From Xanthomonas sacchari (lineage in GTDB: Bacteria; Pseudomonadota; Gammaproteobacteria; Xanthomonadales; Xanthomonadaceae): a stretch of 64,000 nt of DNA. The notes below the pieces were generated by a model. It had not been told where the DNA came from. It ran no database searches and worked only from the letters and a program-made list of their open reading frames with translations. The stretch lies in NCBI RefSeq assembly GCF_040529065.1, contig NZ_CP132343.1, forward strand, positions 2,046,001-2,110,000, written 5' to 3'. Made by a program: the position numbers and the translations under genes. Shown one piece after another: positions 35,048-44,613 of the stretch. The stretch's first letter is position 1. Every line of letters starts with the position of its first letter.

Positions 35048-36981
35048 CAGGGGGTCTCCGGAGAACGACGGAAGCGCCGGTCGGCGGCGGTGACGAAACC
35101 GCCCAGCGCCATCAGCGCCGCGCCAAGCCAGATCCAGCGCACGAAAGGTTTGACGTGCACGCGCATCGCCCAGGCGTTGCCGCCCAGCGGCTCACCGAGG
35201 GCGACGTACACATCGCCGAACAGGCCGGGGTGGATGCCGGCCTCGGTCATGTTCTGGCCGCCGCTGGCGTACAGGCGCTTTTCCGGGTGCAGCAGCGCCA
35301 GCGGGCGATCGTCGCGCAGCACCTGCACGTGCGCGCGCTCGGCCACGTAGTTGGGTCCCTTGCGCTGGTCCAGGCCCTGCAGCTCGAAGCGGTAGCGGCC
35401 CAGGTCCAGATGCTGCCCCGGCGCCAGCGCCACTTCGCGCTGCTGTTCCAGCGCCTCGACCAGCAGCGCGCCGGCCAGGAACACCGCGATGCCGGTGTGG
35501 GCCAGGGTCATGCCCAGCATCTCGGCGGTGAAGCGGCTGCCCTTGAGCTGGCGCCGGCTCCACACGAAGCGCGCGGTGCCCAGCAGCACCCAGGTCGCGG
35601 CGGCGACGCCGGCAGCGGTCTTCCACGCACCCTGCGGCGCCAGGAAGAAGCCGATCGCCCCGGCCAGCAGCGCCAGGCCTGCCCACGGCGCCAGCAGCGC
35701 CAGCGGCCGCGACGCCTGTTCGCGCTGCCAGCGGGTCAGCGGACCGAACGGCAGCAACGCGACCAGCGGCGCCATCAGCACGATGAACAAGGTGCCGAAG
35801 TAGGGCGGCCCCACCGACAGCTTGCCCAGGTCCAGCGCATCGGCCAGCAGCGGATACAGCGTGCCCAGCAGCACCATGGCGCAGGCGCAGGTCAGCAGCA
35901 GGTTGTTGGCCAGCAGCAAGGTCTCGCGCGAGGCCGGGGCGAAACGTTGCCGCGCCTCGTCGGCCGCCGCCGCCACGCGGCCGCCGCGCAGTGCGTACAG
36001 CAGCAGCGCGCCGCCGCACAGCAGGCTCAGGAACACCAGGATGAACAGGCCGCGGGCCGGGTCGGCGGCAAACGAGTGCACGCTGGTCAGCACGCCCGAG
36101 CGCACCAGGAAGGTGCCGAGCAGCGACAGCGAGAACGCGGCGATCGCCAGCAGCAGGGTCCAGGCGCCGAAGCTGCCGCGTTTCTCGGTGACCGCCTGCG
36201 AATGCAGCAGCGCCGCGCCGGCCAGCCAGGGCATGAAGCTGGCGTTCTCCACCGGGTCCCAGAACCACCAGCCGCCCCAGCCCAGTTCGTAGTACGCCCA
36301 CCAACTGCCCAGCGCGATGCCGATGGTCAAAAAGCCCCAGGCCACGTTGGTCCACGGCCGCGTCCAGCGCAACCAGCGCGCATCCACCTGGCCGTCCAGC
36401 AGCGCGGCGATGGCGAAGGCGAACGGCACCGCGAAGCCGACATAGCCGGCGTACAGCAGCGGCGGATGGATCACCAGGCCGGGATCCTGCAGCAGCGGAT
36501 TGAGATCGCGCCCTTCCAGCGGCGCCGGCAGCAGCCGCGCGAACGGGTTGGAGGTGAACAGCAGGAACGCCAGGAAGCCGATGCTGACCAGCGCCAGGGT
36601 GCCGATCACCCGCGCGACGACGTGCGCCGGCAGGCGCCGCGAGTACAGTGCCACCGCGCCGGTCCACAGCGCCAGGATCAGCGTCCACAGCAGCAGCGAG
36701 CCCTCGTGCGCGCCCCACACCGCGGAGTAGCGGTACACCAGCGGCAGCAGCGAGTTGGAGTTCTCGGCGACGTAGGCCACCGAGAAATCCTGGGCCACGA
36801 AGGCGTGGGTAAGGATCGCGAACGCGCCGGCGACCAGCGCCAGTTGCGCGAACGCGGCCGGCCGCGCCACGCCCATCCAGCGCGCATCGCCGCGCTGCGC
36901 GCCGGCCAGCGGCAGCGCCGCCTGCAACACCGCGGTGAGCAGGGCGAGGATCAGCAGAAGCTGACCGACCTCAGGCAGCAT
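35047..36981 (-). CDS. ccmF: Cytochrome c haem lyase subunit CcmF
   Basis: 644 residues from ATG 36981 (MLPEVGQLLLILALL), which gives the usual family length; an in-frame extension upstream would add a 37-residue non-hydrophobic leader. It is a polytopic protein with about 15 membrane segments, the WWD haem-handling motif (GWGGWWFWDPVENASFMPWL near 235-255) and conserved histidines (HPPLLYAGYVG; LLHSQAV; SVHSFA). CcmF with CcmH and CcmI attaches haem to apocytochrome c. The 171-bp gap to ccmE contains heptad repeats. Confidence 0.95.
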   Translation of the reverse strand: MLPEVGQLLLILALLTAVLQAALPLAGAQRGDARWMGVARPAAFAQLALVAGAFAILTHAFVAQDFSVAYVAENSNSLLPLVYRYSAVWGAHEGSLLLWTLILALWTGAVALYSRRLPAHVVARVIGTLALVSIGFLAFLLFTSNPFARLLPAPLEGRDLNPLLQDPGLVIHPPLLYAGYVGFAVPFAFAIAALLDGQVDARWLRWTRPWTNVAWGFLTIGIALGSWWAYYELGWGGWWFWDPVENASFMPWLAGAALLHSQAVTEKRGSFGAWTLLLAIAAFSLSLLGTFLVRSGVLTSVHSFAADPARGLFILVFLSLLCGGALLLYALRGGRVAAAADEARQRFAPASRETLLLANNLLLTCACAMVLLGTLYPLLADALDLGKLSVGPPYFGTLFIVLMAPLVALLPFGPLTRWQREQASRPLALLAPWAGLALLAGAIGFFLAPQGAWKTAAGVAAATWVLLGTARFVWSRRQLKGSRFTAEMLGMTLAHTGIAVFLAGALLVEALEQQREVALAPGQHLDLGRYRFELQGLDQRKGPNYVAERAHVQVLRDDRPLALLHPEKRLYASGGQNMTEAGIHPGLFGDVYVALGEPLGGNAWAMRVHVKPFVRWIWLGAALMALGGFVTAADRRFRRSPETP

Positions 36982-37119
36982 GGCGCTTGCGGAACGCGCG
37001 AGCGGGTAGGGCGGGACGCGCAGCGGATTGCGGGATACACGTGGCGCGAGATTGCTCCCCGGGGTTCCGTCGCCGCTGCTTGGTGGTGCCAATGATCGTG
37101 CCAGCGCTGTTGCTTCGAC

Positions 37120-37147
37120 GATTCCCCATTCCCCAATCCCGGTTCCC
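37120..37147. repeat. GATTCCC-type heptad repeat between ccmE and ccmF
   Basis: Units ATTCCCC, ATTCCCC, AATCCCG and GTTCCCG lie just after the ccmE stop. They interrupt an operon whose other junctions mostly overlap, which suggests an inserted element. Confidence 0.7.
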
Positions 37148-37152
37148 GCCCC

Positions 37153-37602
37153 TCACTGCATCGCCCCCACATCGTGCTTGCGATGCGCGCTGCCCATCTT
37201 GTCCGCCAGTTCCTTCGGCATGTAGGTCTCGTCGTGCTTGGCCAGCACGTCCTCGGCGACGAACACGCCGTCGTGCATGCTGCCGGTGGCCACCACCGCC
37301 TGGCCCTCGCGGAACAGGTCGGGCAGGATCCGGTCGTAGCGCACGGTCAGTTGCGCATCGCCGTCGGTGACCCGGAAGTGCGACTGCAGCGAACCGGGCG
37401 CGCGCTGGAACGAGCCTTTCTCGACCATGCCGCCGAGGCGGAAGCGCGCGTGCGCGCCGGTCTTGCCGGCCAGCACCTCGGCCGGCGTGTACAGGTAGGC
37501 GGCATTGCGCTGCAGCGCCATCGCCACCAGGGTGGTGGTCAGGCCGGCGGCCAGCACCAGCAGCATCAGCCACAGCAGGCGGCGCTTGCGCTGCGGGTTC
37601 AT
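37153..37602 (-). CDS. ccmE: Haem chaperone CcmE
   Basis: 149 residues, with an N-terminal membrane anchor (about 9-29) and the OB-fold domain. The haem-binding histidine is in [14 protein letters not shown] (near 122), followed by the conserved tyrosine four residues on. CcmE carries haem from CcmABCD to the CcmFH ligase in the periplasm. Its ATG overlaps the ccmD stop. Confidence 0.96.
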   Translation of the reverse strand: MNPQRKRRLLWLMLLVLAAGLTTTLVAMALQRNAAYLYTPAEVLAGKTGAHARFRLGGMVEKGSFQRAPGSLQSHFRVTDGDAQLTVRYDRILPDLFREGQAVVATGSMHDGVFVAEDVLAKHDETYMPKELADKMGSAHRKHDVGAMQ

Positions 37603-37775
37603 CGGCTCAGCTCCAGCGGCGGCGCCGGCTCGGCCTTGGCCTGGCGCTTGCGTTGCGCGCGCAGCCGCGCCGCGCGCAGGGCGTTGCGCACCTGCAGCCG
37701 CGCCAGCACGAAATCGGCCAGCAGCACCCCGGCGAATACCGCATACGCGCCGACCACATACGGCAGGTAGTTCAT
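37599..37775 (-). CDS. ccmD: Haem exporter small subunit CcmD
   Basis: 58 residues. One membrane segment ([27 protein letters not shown]) is followed by a basic stretch ([18 protein letters not shown]), the CcmD pattern. It helps to release haem-loaded CcmE from CcmC. It overlaps both ccmC and ccmE by four bases, a position that alone would suggest ccmD. Confidence 0.92.
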   Translation of the reverse strand: MNYLPYVVGAYAVFAGVLLADFVLARLQVRNALRAARLRAQRKRQAKAEPAPPLELSR

Positions 37776-38521
37776 CCGCGCGCCTCCGCCAGTTGCGTCA
37801 CCCAGTCCTTGCCGGCCTCGCGGCGCAGATTGTCGGCGCGCGCGCGCGCCAGCAGCGAGCCGGCGAACCAGAACTTGGTCGCGGCCACCATCAGCCACAG
37901 CGGCGGCAGCATGCTCGGGTCCATGCTGGACTGGCCGAACAGGCGGATGGTCTGGCCCTGGTGCAGCGAGTTCCACCACACCACCGAATAGCGGATCACC
38001 GGCAGCAGCACCACGCCGACGATGGCCAGCAGCCCGGCCGCGCGTGCGGCGGTGCGTCGGTCCTCGATGGCCAGGTACAGGCCCATCACGCCGATGTACA
38101 GGAACAGCAGGATCAGTTCGGTGGTCAGGCGCGGGTCCCAGTCCCACCAGGCGCCCCACATCGGCTTGCCCCAGATGCTGCCGGTCAGCAGGGTGATCAG
38201 GGTGAAGGCGGCGCCGATCGGCGCGCAGGCCATCGCCAGGATCTCGCACAGCTTGATCCGCCACACCTGGGCGATGGCGGCGTATACGGCCATCAGGCCG
38301 AACACGAACAGGCTCATCCAGGCGCTGGGCACATGGATGTAGAGGATGCGGAAGGCGTCGCTCTGCAGGCGGTCGGCCGGCACCACGAACAGCGCCTGCC
38401 AGATGCCCACCCCGGCCAGCAGCAGCGCCGCCAGGTAGCACCACGGGGTCCAGCGCGCCGCGAAGCGATCGAAGGTCGGCGGCGAACCGAGTTGGTGGAA
38501 CCAGCGGACGAGAGAGGCCAT
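37772..38521 (-). CDS. ccmC: Haem handling protein CcmC
   Basis: 249 residues with six membrane segments. The WWD motif [22 protein letters not shown] (near 124) and the flanking histidines ([12 protein letters not shown] near 62; [11 protein letters not shown] near 187) hold haem for transfer to CcmE. The start at 38521 gives the normal length. It lies 128 bp after ccmB, the largest gap in this part of the operon. Confidence 0.96.
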   Translation of the reverse strand: MASLVRWFHQLGSPPTFDRFAARWTPWCYLAALLLAGVGIWQALFVVPADRLQSDAFRILYIHVPSAWMSLFVFGLMAVYAAIAQVWRIKLCEILAMACAPIGAAFTLITLLTGSIWGKPMWGAWWDWDPRLTTELILLFLYIGVMGLYLAIEDRRTAARAAGLLAIVGVVLLPVIRYSVVWWNSLHQGQTIRLFGQSSMDPSMLPPLWLMVAATKFWFAGSLLARARADNLRREAGKDWVTQLAEARG

Positions 38522-38649
38522 GCGGACGATTCTAGCTGGCGGAAGGCGGGCTTCGATGCGACAACTTTCGATGCGACAACGACGGAACGGCGAGGGAGCA
38601 CTGCGCTTGCATGGTACGTCCGCCGCCGCGCCCGCGCTGCGCCAATGGC

Positions 38650-39345
38650 TCAGCTCAGCGAGATGCGGATCGCCGCCGCCGCCGCCAATGGCGCCAGCAC
38701 CAGCCCCGCCACCAGGCCCGCGGCCAGCAACAGCAGGCCGCCGGCCGGATCCAGGCCCTGCGCCGCCGCGGCCACGCTGCCGGCGCCGAACACCAGCACC
38801 GGCACGTACAGCGGCAAGGCCAGCAGCGCGACCAGGATGCCGGCGCGCTTCATGCCCACCGTCAGCGCCGCGACCACCGCGCCGAGCAAGCTCAGCAGCG
38901 GGGTCCCCAGCGCCAACGATGCCAGCAGCACCGGCATGCGGTCATGCGGCAGGTGCAGCAATTCGCCGAGCAGCGGCGCGGCTACGATCAGCGGCAAGGC
39001 GGTGGTGGCCCAGTGCAGCAGCACCCGCACCAGCACCAGCCAGGCCAGCGGCACCGGTGCCAGCAGCCATTGCTCCAGTGAACCGTCCTCGGCATCGCTG
39101 CGGAACAGGCTGTCCAGCGCCAGCAGGCCGGCCAGCAGCACCGCCAGCCACAGCGCGGCACCGGCCACCTCGCCGAGCAGGCGCGGCTGGTTGCCCAGCG
39201 CCAGCGCGAACAGGGCCACGATCAGCAGGGCGAACAGCGCCGGCTGCAGCGCGTCGCCGCGGCGACGCCACAGCAGGCGCAGGTCGCGCAGCAGCAGCGC
39301 CCGGGTGGCCTGCCACAGCGAGGGAACGGGCGTGGCCAGGCTCAT
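38650..39345 (-). CDS. ccmB: Haem exporter permease CcmB
   Basis: 231 residues starting [35 protein letters not shown], with six membrane segments, and [27 protein letters not shown] as the typical conserved part. With CcmA it forms the ABC complex that powers release of holo-CcmE. The ATG overlaps the ccmA stop by four bases, which fixes the start inside a much longer open frame. Confidence 0.94.
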   Translation of the reverse strand: MSLATPVPSLWQATRALLLRDLRLLWRRRGDALQPALFALLIVALFALALGNQPRLLGEVAGAALWLAVLLAGLLALDSLFRSDAEDGSLEQWLLAPVPLAWLVLVRVLLHWATTALPLIVAAPLLGELLHLPHDRMPVLLASLALGTPLLSLLGAVVAALTVGMKRAGILVALLALPLYVPVLVFGAGSVAAAAQGLDPAGGLLLLAAGLVAGLVLAPLAAAAAIRISLS

Positions 39346-39989
39346 GCGGCGACTCCGCTCAGGGTCAGCATGCGCGTGCGCACGGGTGGGGCGGCGTAGG
39401 CGCCATGGGTGGTGACCAGGGCCGCGCCGCCGCTGCGCAGGTGCGCGGCGATCATGCGGTTGACCAGGGTGATGCCGTCCAGGTCGAGGTTGGCGTAGGG
39501 CTCGTCGAGCAGCCACAGCGGCGCCGGCGAGAGCCACATCCGCGCCAGTGCCAGGCGCTTCTTCTGCCCGGCCGACAACTGCCGCACCAGGGTGTCCTCG
39601 TAGCCGGCCAGGCCGACGATGGCCAGGGCGCTGCCGGGCATCTGCTTGGCGCGGCGCCCCTGCAACCCGCACAGATAGTGCAGGTTCTCCAGGGTGCTCA
39701 GGTCGGCCTTCAGCGCGCCCAGGTGGCCCAGGTAGGCCATGAAACGGGCGCGGTCGCCGCGCCGCACCGGGTGGCCGTCGATCTCGATGCGCCCGGCCTC
39801 GGCGCGCAGCAGGCCGACCAGCACCCGCAGCAGGGTGGTCTTGCCGGCGCCGTTGTCGCCCTGCACCAGCAGCGCCTCGCCGGCATCCAGGTGGAAGTCC
39901 AGCGGACCGAACACCGCGGCGTCGTCGCGGGCGAACGTGAGCCCGTGCGCGGCCAGCAGCGGCGGCGGGGTGTACAGCGGATCGGTCAT
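39342..39989 (-). CDS. ccmA: Haem exporter ATPase CcmA
   Basis: 215 residues from ATG 39989 ([23 protein letters not shown]). It has Walker [10 protein letters not shown], signature [32 protein letters not shown], and H-loop THGAY. It is the ATPase of the CcmAB complex and the first gene of the ccmABCDEFGHI operon, which runs to 32963. The operon promoter should be in the 203-bp gap shared with the divergent aminotransferase gene. Confidence 0.95.
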   Translation of the reverse strand: MTDPLYTPPPLLAAHGLTFARDDAAVFGPLDFHLDAGEALLVQGDNGAGKTTLLRVLVGLLRAEAGRIEIDGHPVRRGDRARFMAYLGHLGALKADLSTLENLHYLCGLQGRRAKQMPGSALAIVGLAGYEDTLVRQLSAGQKKRLALARMWLSPAPLWLLDEPYANLDLDGITLVNRMIAAHLRSGGAALVTTHGAYAAPPVRTRMLTLSGVAA

Positions 39990-40192
39990 CGGCGAAGGCC
40001 GCGGCGATGGCGCGGCGGCGGGCGGCAAGGGAAGGCGCGCATTGTATCGGCATGCGGGCGTCCGGCGGATGCCGGCGGCGGCCATGTGCGGCGATGTGCG
40101 CGCACTGCGGCAAGGGCAGCGGGCCGTTGCCGCATCGCCGGCAAGCGGCTTTGCGTACACTCGGCGTTTTCCCGCTGCCCGCAGATCCCCGC

Positions 40193-41341
40193 ATGCATCC
40201 GCAGACCAAGCTGCCCAAGGTGGGCACCACCATCTTCACCGTGATGTCGCAACTGGCCGCCGAGCACGGCGCGGTCAACCTGGGTCAGGGCTTTCCCGAC
40301 TTCCCGGTGCCGCCGCGGCTGATCGAGGCGCTGGACCGGGCGATGCGCGACGGCCACAACCAGTACCCGCCGATGACCGGCGTGCCGGCGCTGCGCCAGG
40401 CGATCGCCGAGAAGGCGCTGCGCTGCTACGGCGCCCAGGTCGACGCCGACACCGAGGTCACCGTCACCAGCGGCGCCACCGAGGCCCTGTTCAACGCCAT
40501 CCACGCGGTGGTGCGCCCGGGCGAGGAAGTGATCGTGCTGGATCCGGCCTACGACAGCTACGAGCCGGCGATCGACCTGGCCGGCGCACGCGCGGTGCAC
40601 GTGCCGCTGGACCCGCAGACGTTCGCGGTGGACTGGGAGCGCGTGCGCGCGGCGATCACCCCGCGCACCCGCCTGCTGATGCTCAACAGCCCGCACAACC
40701 CGTCCGGGGCGATGTTCGGTGCCGACGACCTGCAGGCGGTGACCGAGCTGCTGCGCGGCAGCGACATCTTCCTGATCTCCGACGAGGTCTACGAGCACAT
40801 CGTGTTCGACGGCCGCCGCCACGAGTCGGTGCTGCGCTGGCCGGAACTGCGCGCGCGCGCCTTCGTCGTCTCCAGCTTCGGCAAGACCTACCACTGCACC
40901 GGCTGGAAGATCGGCTACGCGATCGCGCCACCGGCGCTCAGCGCCGAGTTTCGCAAGGTCCACCAGTACAACACCTTCGCCAGCTTCGGCCCGGCCCAGC
41001 ACGCCTTCGCCGCGATGATCCGCGAGGAGCCGGAGCACGACGAGCAACTCGGCGCGTTCTACCAGGCCAAGCGCGACCGCTTCCGCGAACAATTGCTGGG
41101 TACCCGGCTGAAGCCGCTGCCGGTGCCGGGCGGCTATTTCCAGCTCGTGGACTATTCGGCGGTCAGCGACCTGCCCGACACCGAGTTCGTGAAGTGGCTG
41201 ACCATCGAGAAGGGCGTGGCGGCGATCCCGCTGTCGCCGTTCTACCAGGACCCGCCGCCCACCCAGCGCCTTGCGCGGCTGTGCTTCGCCAAGAACGAGG
41301 CGACGCTGGATGCGGCGATCGAGCGCTTGCAGCGGCTCTGA
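40193..41341 (+). CDS. PLP-dependent methionine/glutamine aminotransferase (YbdL/MtnE-like)
   Basis: 382 residues, class I aminotransferase fold. [52 protein letters not shown] and the lysine in [16 protein letters not shown] (Schiff base; near 236) are all present, with R in LARLCFAK for the substrate carboxylate. YbdL-type enzymes prefer methionine, histidine or glutamine with keto acids. The omega-amidase at 41715 makes a glutamine-transaminase role in methionine salvage likely. ATG 40193 is chosen because family similarity starts there. Confidence 0.9.
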   Translation: MHPQTKLPKVGTTIFTVMSQLAAEHGAVNLGQGFPDFPVPPRLIEALDRAMRDGHNQYPPMTGVPALRQAIAEKALRCYGAQVDADTEVTVTSGATEALFNAIHAVVRPGEEVIVLDPAYDSYEPAIDLAGARAVHVPLDPQTFAVDWERVRAAITPRTRLLMLNSPHNPSGAMFGADDLQAVTELLRGSDIFLISDEVYEHIVFDGRRHESVLRWPELRARAFVVSSFGKTYHCTGWKIGYAIAPPALSAEFRKVHQYNTFASFGPAQHAFAAMIREEPEHDEQLGAFYQAKRDRFREQLLGTRLKPLPVPGGYFQLVDYSAVSDLPDTEFVKWLTIEKGVAAIPLSPFYQDPPPTQRLARLCFAKNEATLDAAIERLQRL

Positions 41342-41350
41342 CGAGCCGCC

Positions 41351-41379
41351 GGGATTGGGGATTCGGGATTTGGGATTCG
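41351..41379. repeat. GGGATT(C/T)-type heptad repeat after the aminotransferase gene
   Basis: Units GGGATTG, GGGATTC, GGGATTT and GGGATTC, of the same family as the other heptad tracts, lie in a 68-bp gap. Confidence 0.7.
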
Positions 41380-41409
41380 TAGAAGCGGGTTCCTGGTGTG
41401 GGGTGGGGC

Positions 41410-41718
41410 ATGTCGGTGGCAGGCATCTATTTCGGCGTGACGTTTGGGCTGGCGGCGGTCTGCGCGGTGGTCGACGGGGCGCTGTTCTACGGGCATGTGC
41501 TGACCGGTCTGGCTGATCGCGGCCAGCGGGTGGGGATGGATTTCAGCGTGGTGCCGTTCCGGCGGCAGGCCTATGTGGACCGCTACCTCGCGCTGCTGAC
41601 GCCGCAGGAGCGGGGCACGCTCGCCAACCGGCTGGTGCGGCACCTGCCATGGGTAACGCCTACACTGGGCCTGCTGTGCCTGGTCGGCACGATCTGCATC
41701 GGAGTACGTTGGGGATGA
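41410..41718 (+). CDS. Small membrane protein of unknown function
   Basis: 102 residues from ATG 41410 (MSVAGIYFGVTFGLAAVCAVVDGALFYG); GTG at 41398 is a possible earlier start. One membrane segment lies at each end (about 5-27 and 78-98) with a soluble middle (LADRGQRVGMDFSVVPFRRQAYVDRYLALLTPQERGTLANRLV). I recognise no family. It overlaps the next gene by four bases and sits between the aminotransferase and amidase genes, so it is co-transcribed with them. Confidence 0.75.
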   Translation: MSVAGIYFGVTFGLAAVCAVVDGALFYGHVLTGLADRGQRVGMDFSVVPFRRQAYVDRYLALLTPQERGTLANRLVRHLPWVTPTLGLLCLVGTICIGVRWG

Positions 41719-42542
41719 CACAGGTGGCACAGGATCTGAGGATCTCGTTGGTCCAGGGCGATACCCGCTGGCACGATCCGGCCGGCAACCGCGCGCATTA
41801 CGCCGAATTGCTGGCGCCGCTGGCCGGCGTCACCGACCTGGTGGTCCTGCCGGAGACCTTCACCAGCGGCTTCTCCAACGATGCGCTGGCGCAGGCCGAG
41901 GACATGGACGGGCCGACGGTGGCGTGGATCCGCGAGCAGGCGGCGCGGCTGGGTGCGGCGGTGACCGGCAGCGTGCAGTTGCGCGTGCCCGACGCCGCTG
42001 GCGAGGCCAAGGTGTTCAACCGCCTGCTGTGGGCCACGCCGGACGGCGCATTGCAGCATTACGACAAGCGGCATCTGTTCCGCTATGGCAACGAGCACCT
42101 GCGCTATGCCGCCGGGCGCGCGCGCCTGTGCGTGGAGTGGAAGGGCTGGCGGATCAATCCGCAGGTCTGCTACGACCTGCGCTTTCCGGTGTTCTGCCGC
42201 AACCGCTACGACGTCGAACGCCCGGGTCAGCTGGATTTCGACCTGCAGCTGTTCGTCGCCAATTGGCCGTCGGCGCGCGCCTACGCCTGGCGCACGCTGC
42301 TGCGCGCCCGCGCGATCGAGAACCTGTGCTTCGTGGCCGCGGTCAACCGTGTCGGCGTGGACGGCAACGACCTGCACTATGCCGGCGACAGCGCGGTGAT
42401 CGATTTCCTCGGCCAGCCGCAACTGGAAATCCGCGAGCGCGAGCAGGTCGCCACCACCACCATCTCCGCCGCGGCGCTGGCGGCGCATCGCGCGCGCTTC
42501 CCGGCCATGCTCGACGCGGACGCCTTCAGCCTGGATGACTAG
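41715..42542 (+). CDS. Nitrilase-superfamily omega-amidase (YafV-like)
   Basis: 275 residues. The nitrilase triad is visible: E in LVVLPETFTSGF (near 45), K in HYDKRHLFRYG (near 119) and C in INPQVCYDLRFPVF (near 153). Length and motifs fit the YafV/Nit2 omega-amidases, which hydrolyse alpha-ketoglutaramate to 2-oxoglutarate and ammonia. That product is what a glutamine transaminase makes, so the enzyme pulls the aminotransferase at 40193 forward. ATG 41715 overlaps the preceding stop. A REP-like unit follows downstream. Confidence 0.9.
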   Translation: MTQVAQDLRISLVQGDTRWHDPAGNRAHYAELLAPLAGVTDLVVLPETFTSGFSNDALAQAEDMDGPTVAWIREQAARLGAAVTGSVQLRVPDAAGEAKVFNRLLWATPDGALQHYDKRHLFRYGNEHLRYAAGRARLCVEWKGWRINPQVCYDLRFPVFCRNRYDVERPGQLDFDLQLFVANWPSARAYAWRTLLRARAIENLCFVAAVNRVGVDGNDLHYAGDSAVIDFLGQPQLEIREREQVATTTISAAALAAHRARFPAMLDADAFSLDD

Positions 42543-42598
42543 CCTGCGGCTCCAGTGACGCCGGAAGGCTCACCTTTGCTACCGCTGAAGGCCCCTGT

Positions 42599-42623
42599 TG
42601 TAGGAGCGGCTTCAGCCGCGACG
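42599..42623. repeat. REP-like unit, GTAGGAGCGGCTTCAGCCGC family
   Basis: A single unit; a decayed inverse partner (TGTTGCGGCTGATTC) follows about 20 bases later, which suggests a former pair that has lost one arm. Confidence 0.8.
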
Positions 42624-42706
42624 GGCGTTCCCGGCACCCCTGTTGCGGCTGATTCGAAAACGCGGCAAGACCCCCTCCCGCAGCATGTTGCGGCAAGCGT
42701 GGCGGG

Positions 42707-42740
42707 TGCACTGTGGGAGGGACTTCAGTCCCGACGCATT
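42707..42740. repeat. 34-bp inverse copy of the sequence at 6728-6761
   Basis: All 34 bases match the reverse complement of 6728-6761. The core GGGACTTCAGTCCC is a perfect short hairpin and belongs to a second REP-like family (TGTGGGAGGGACTTCAGTCC). Confidence 0.9.
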
Positions 42741-43014
42741 GCGCCATCAGAAAACACCTCGCACGTCGCCGCTGCATGCGCGTTGATGCTCACAAAGCAC
42801 CAAGCCAGTGAGACCACGCCGCCGCAGACGAGTGCTGGGGATGCTTGGCGCCGGCCTCGCGTCCTGCCTGTGCTCGCACCAGACCGGGGCCGGCCGTGCC
42901 CGCCGCGAGTGGCAATGCCTGCTGAACGCACCCGCGGCGCCCTGGCAGCCTTGTCGCGGCCACCACACCCCCGTTGCTACGCTCGCGCCTCGTCCTCCCA
43001 CCGGTAATGCCCAC

Positions 43015-43452
43015 ATGATCAAGTCGCTTTCTCTGCTCGCACTGCTGGGCGCGGCCGCCCTGGCGCCGCAGGCCCAGGCCGCCGGCAACATCGATTGCAA
43101 GCTGTCCTTCAACCTGTCCGGCTGGTCGGTGTTCTACAAGACCGCCAAGGGCACCGGCACCATCACCTGCAACGACGGCGCGGTGATCCCAGTCAAGATC
43201 AGCAGCAAGGGCGGTGGCCTGACGGTCGGCAAGTCGAAGATCGTCGGCGGCCGCGGCACCTTCAGCGGCGCCTACAGCCTCAACGACCTGTTCGGCACCT
43301 ATGCCGCCGCCGAAGCCCATGCGGGCGTGGTGAAGTCCAGCACCGCGCAGGTCGTCACCAAGGGAGACATCTCGCTGGCCCTGGCCGGCACCGGCGAGGG
43401 CGTCGACCTCGGCGTCAACGTCGGCAACTTCGTGATCGAGCGCCGTCGGTAA
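43015..43452 (+). CDS. Exported protein of unknown function
   Basis: 145 residues with a clear signal peptide (MIKSLSLLALLGAAALAPQAQA, cleavage before AGNIDC). The mature part is beta-rich and glycine-rich, with two cysteines (IDCKLSF and ITCNDGA) that can form a disulphide, and repeats of the pattern GxGTxxxND/GxGTFSGAYSLNDLFG. I recognise no named family. The start is fixed by the signal peptide. A strong terminator follows 60 bp after the stop. Confidence 0.8.
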   Translation: MIKSLSLLALLGAAALAPQAQAAGNIDCKLSFNLSGWSVFYKTAKGTGTITCNDGAVIPVKISSKGGGLTVGKSKIVGGRGTFSGAYSLNDLFGTYAAAEAHAGVVKSSTAQVVTKGDISLALAGTGEGVDLGVNVGNFVIERRR

Positions 43453-43511
43453 GGCGCCACGTTCTGCTTGCGCTGCGGCGCAGGCAGAACCGACAAAAAG
43501 GCGAAGAAAGC

Positions 43512-43548
43512 AAAGAATCCAGGCGCATCGCGCCTGGATTCTTTTTTT
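43512..43548 (+). terminator. Rho-independent terminator
   Basis: AAAGAATCCAGGCG-CATCG-CGCCTGGATTCTTT is a perfect 14-pair stem followed by four more T. It ends the + strand gene at 43015 and, because of the A-rich left side, may also stop transcription of the - strand gene at 43659. Confidence 0.92.
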
Positions 43549-43658
43549 AGGTCAACGGGTTCCGCAGCCGCGCGCCGATGCCGGCCGTGGGGCAGATGTG
43601 CGATGCGACCCGGCAAAGCGCGCCCTGGACGAGGACGCGCTTCGCGCGCGCTGCGCGC

Positions 43659-44366
43659 TTACTGCTGCGCGAACACCCAGGCCAACTGGCCGCGCACCGG
43701 CTCCGGCGTCGCCAGTGCTTGGCGATACAGGGTACGTGCGGTCCAGCAGGCGTCCTCGTCGTTGGCCGTGGCGATCTGCGGCAACACCCGCATCAGGCGT
43801 TGCTGCTGGTCGGCGGGCAGCGATTTCACCAGGGTGCCCATCGCCGCCTGGATCTGCTGCGGCGCCACCGGCTGGGCCGGGGTCTTGTTCAACTCCGCAT
43901 CGGTGGCCTTCAGCGAGACGTCGAACCAGCGGTCGATCTGCGCCTGCGGCAGCTTTTCCAGGCCCGACAGCATCGCTGCGCTCAACGCCTGCGCGTCGTT
44001 GGGATTGCCGCCGCGGGCCAGCACCGCGCACTGCGGCACGTCGACCTTGTCGCTGACCTGCGACAGGATCTCCAGGCGCTGTTCCAGCGTGGCGTGGTCC
44101 AGCCGCGCGATGCCGTTCTGCGCCAGTTGGAACCCGGCCTGCTGCGCCTGCGGGCCGCTCTGCTTGAGCAGCGCCACGTAGCGCGGATCGTTGGCCAGCT
44201 TGCGCAGCATGCGATCGAACGGTGCGTGCAGCGGCGAACTGGCAGGGTAGGGGTTCTGCGCCGCGGCGATCTCTTCCTGGGCCTTCTGCTGCGCCTTCTG
44301 GCAGGCGCCGAGGCTCAGCACGCCGGCGATCAGCAGCGGCAGGGCGATCTTCATCTTCCGTGTCAT
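43659..44366 (-). CDS. Putative lipoprotein of unknown function
   Basis: 235 residues, starting MTRKMKIALPLLIAGVLSLGACQKAQQKAQEEI, with lipobox LGAC (cysteine at residue 22). The mature part is helical and carries two more cysteines (DVPQCAVLARGG, EDACWTARTLYRQAL). I know no function. The start at 44366 is preferred because the signal sequence follows directly; an internal ATG four codons on would serve as well. It is a single-gene unit. Confidence 0.78.
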   Translation of the reverse strand: MTRKMKIALPLLIAGVLSLGACQKAQQKAQEEIAAAQNPYPASSPLHAPFDRMLRKLANDPRYVALLKQSGPQAQQAGFQLAQNGIARLDHATLEQRLEILSQVSDKVDVPQCAVLARGGNPNDAQALSAAMLSGLEKLPQAQIDRWFDVSLKATDAELNKTPAQPVAPQQIQAAMGTLVKSLPADQQQRLMRVLPQIATANDEDACWTARTLYRQALATPEPVRGQLAWVFAQQ

Positions 44367-44613
44367 CGGGATTCCTGGTCGGTGAGGGGCGGCCACCCGC
44401 GGCGGCCGCCGGATGCGTCAGGATATCGGCTTCGTTCGCGCAGGGCGAACGGCGCGATGCCGGTCGCCCTGGTATCGCCACACGCATTCCGTGCAAATGG
44501 CGGGGACACCGTCGGGGGCCGCTTCGGCTGCAGCCGTCACGGCCCTTTCCATTGAGTGCCGGCGTTCCCGGCGCCTATCATCCGATCCTGCCTCTGCACG
44601 CGAGATCGTCCGC

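Larger units (their letters stand above)
42543..43014. other. Intergenic region with two REP-like elements
   Basis: 470 bp without a supportable gene. It holds one GTAGGAGCGGCTTCAGCCGC unit and an inverse exact copy of a 34-base sequence found after proA. The end of the region, near 42960-43014, is the probable promoter area of the small exported protein that follows. Confidence 0.6.

Noticed and set aside
35047-37092. CcmF start upstream of 36981
   Set aside because: The extra 37 residues are Pro/Ser-rich, hydrophilic and include translated heptad repeat; the family starts at MLPEVGQLLL.
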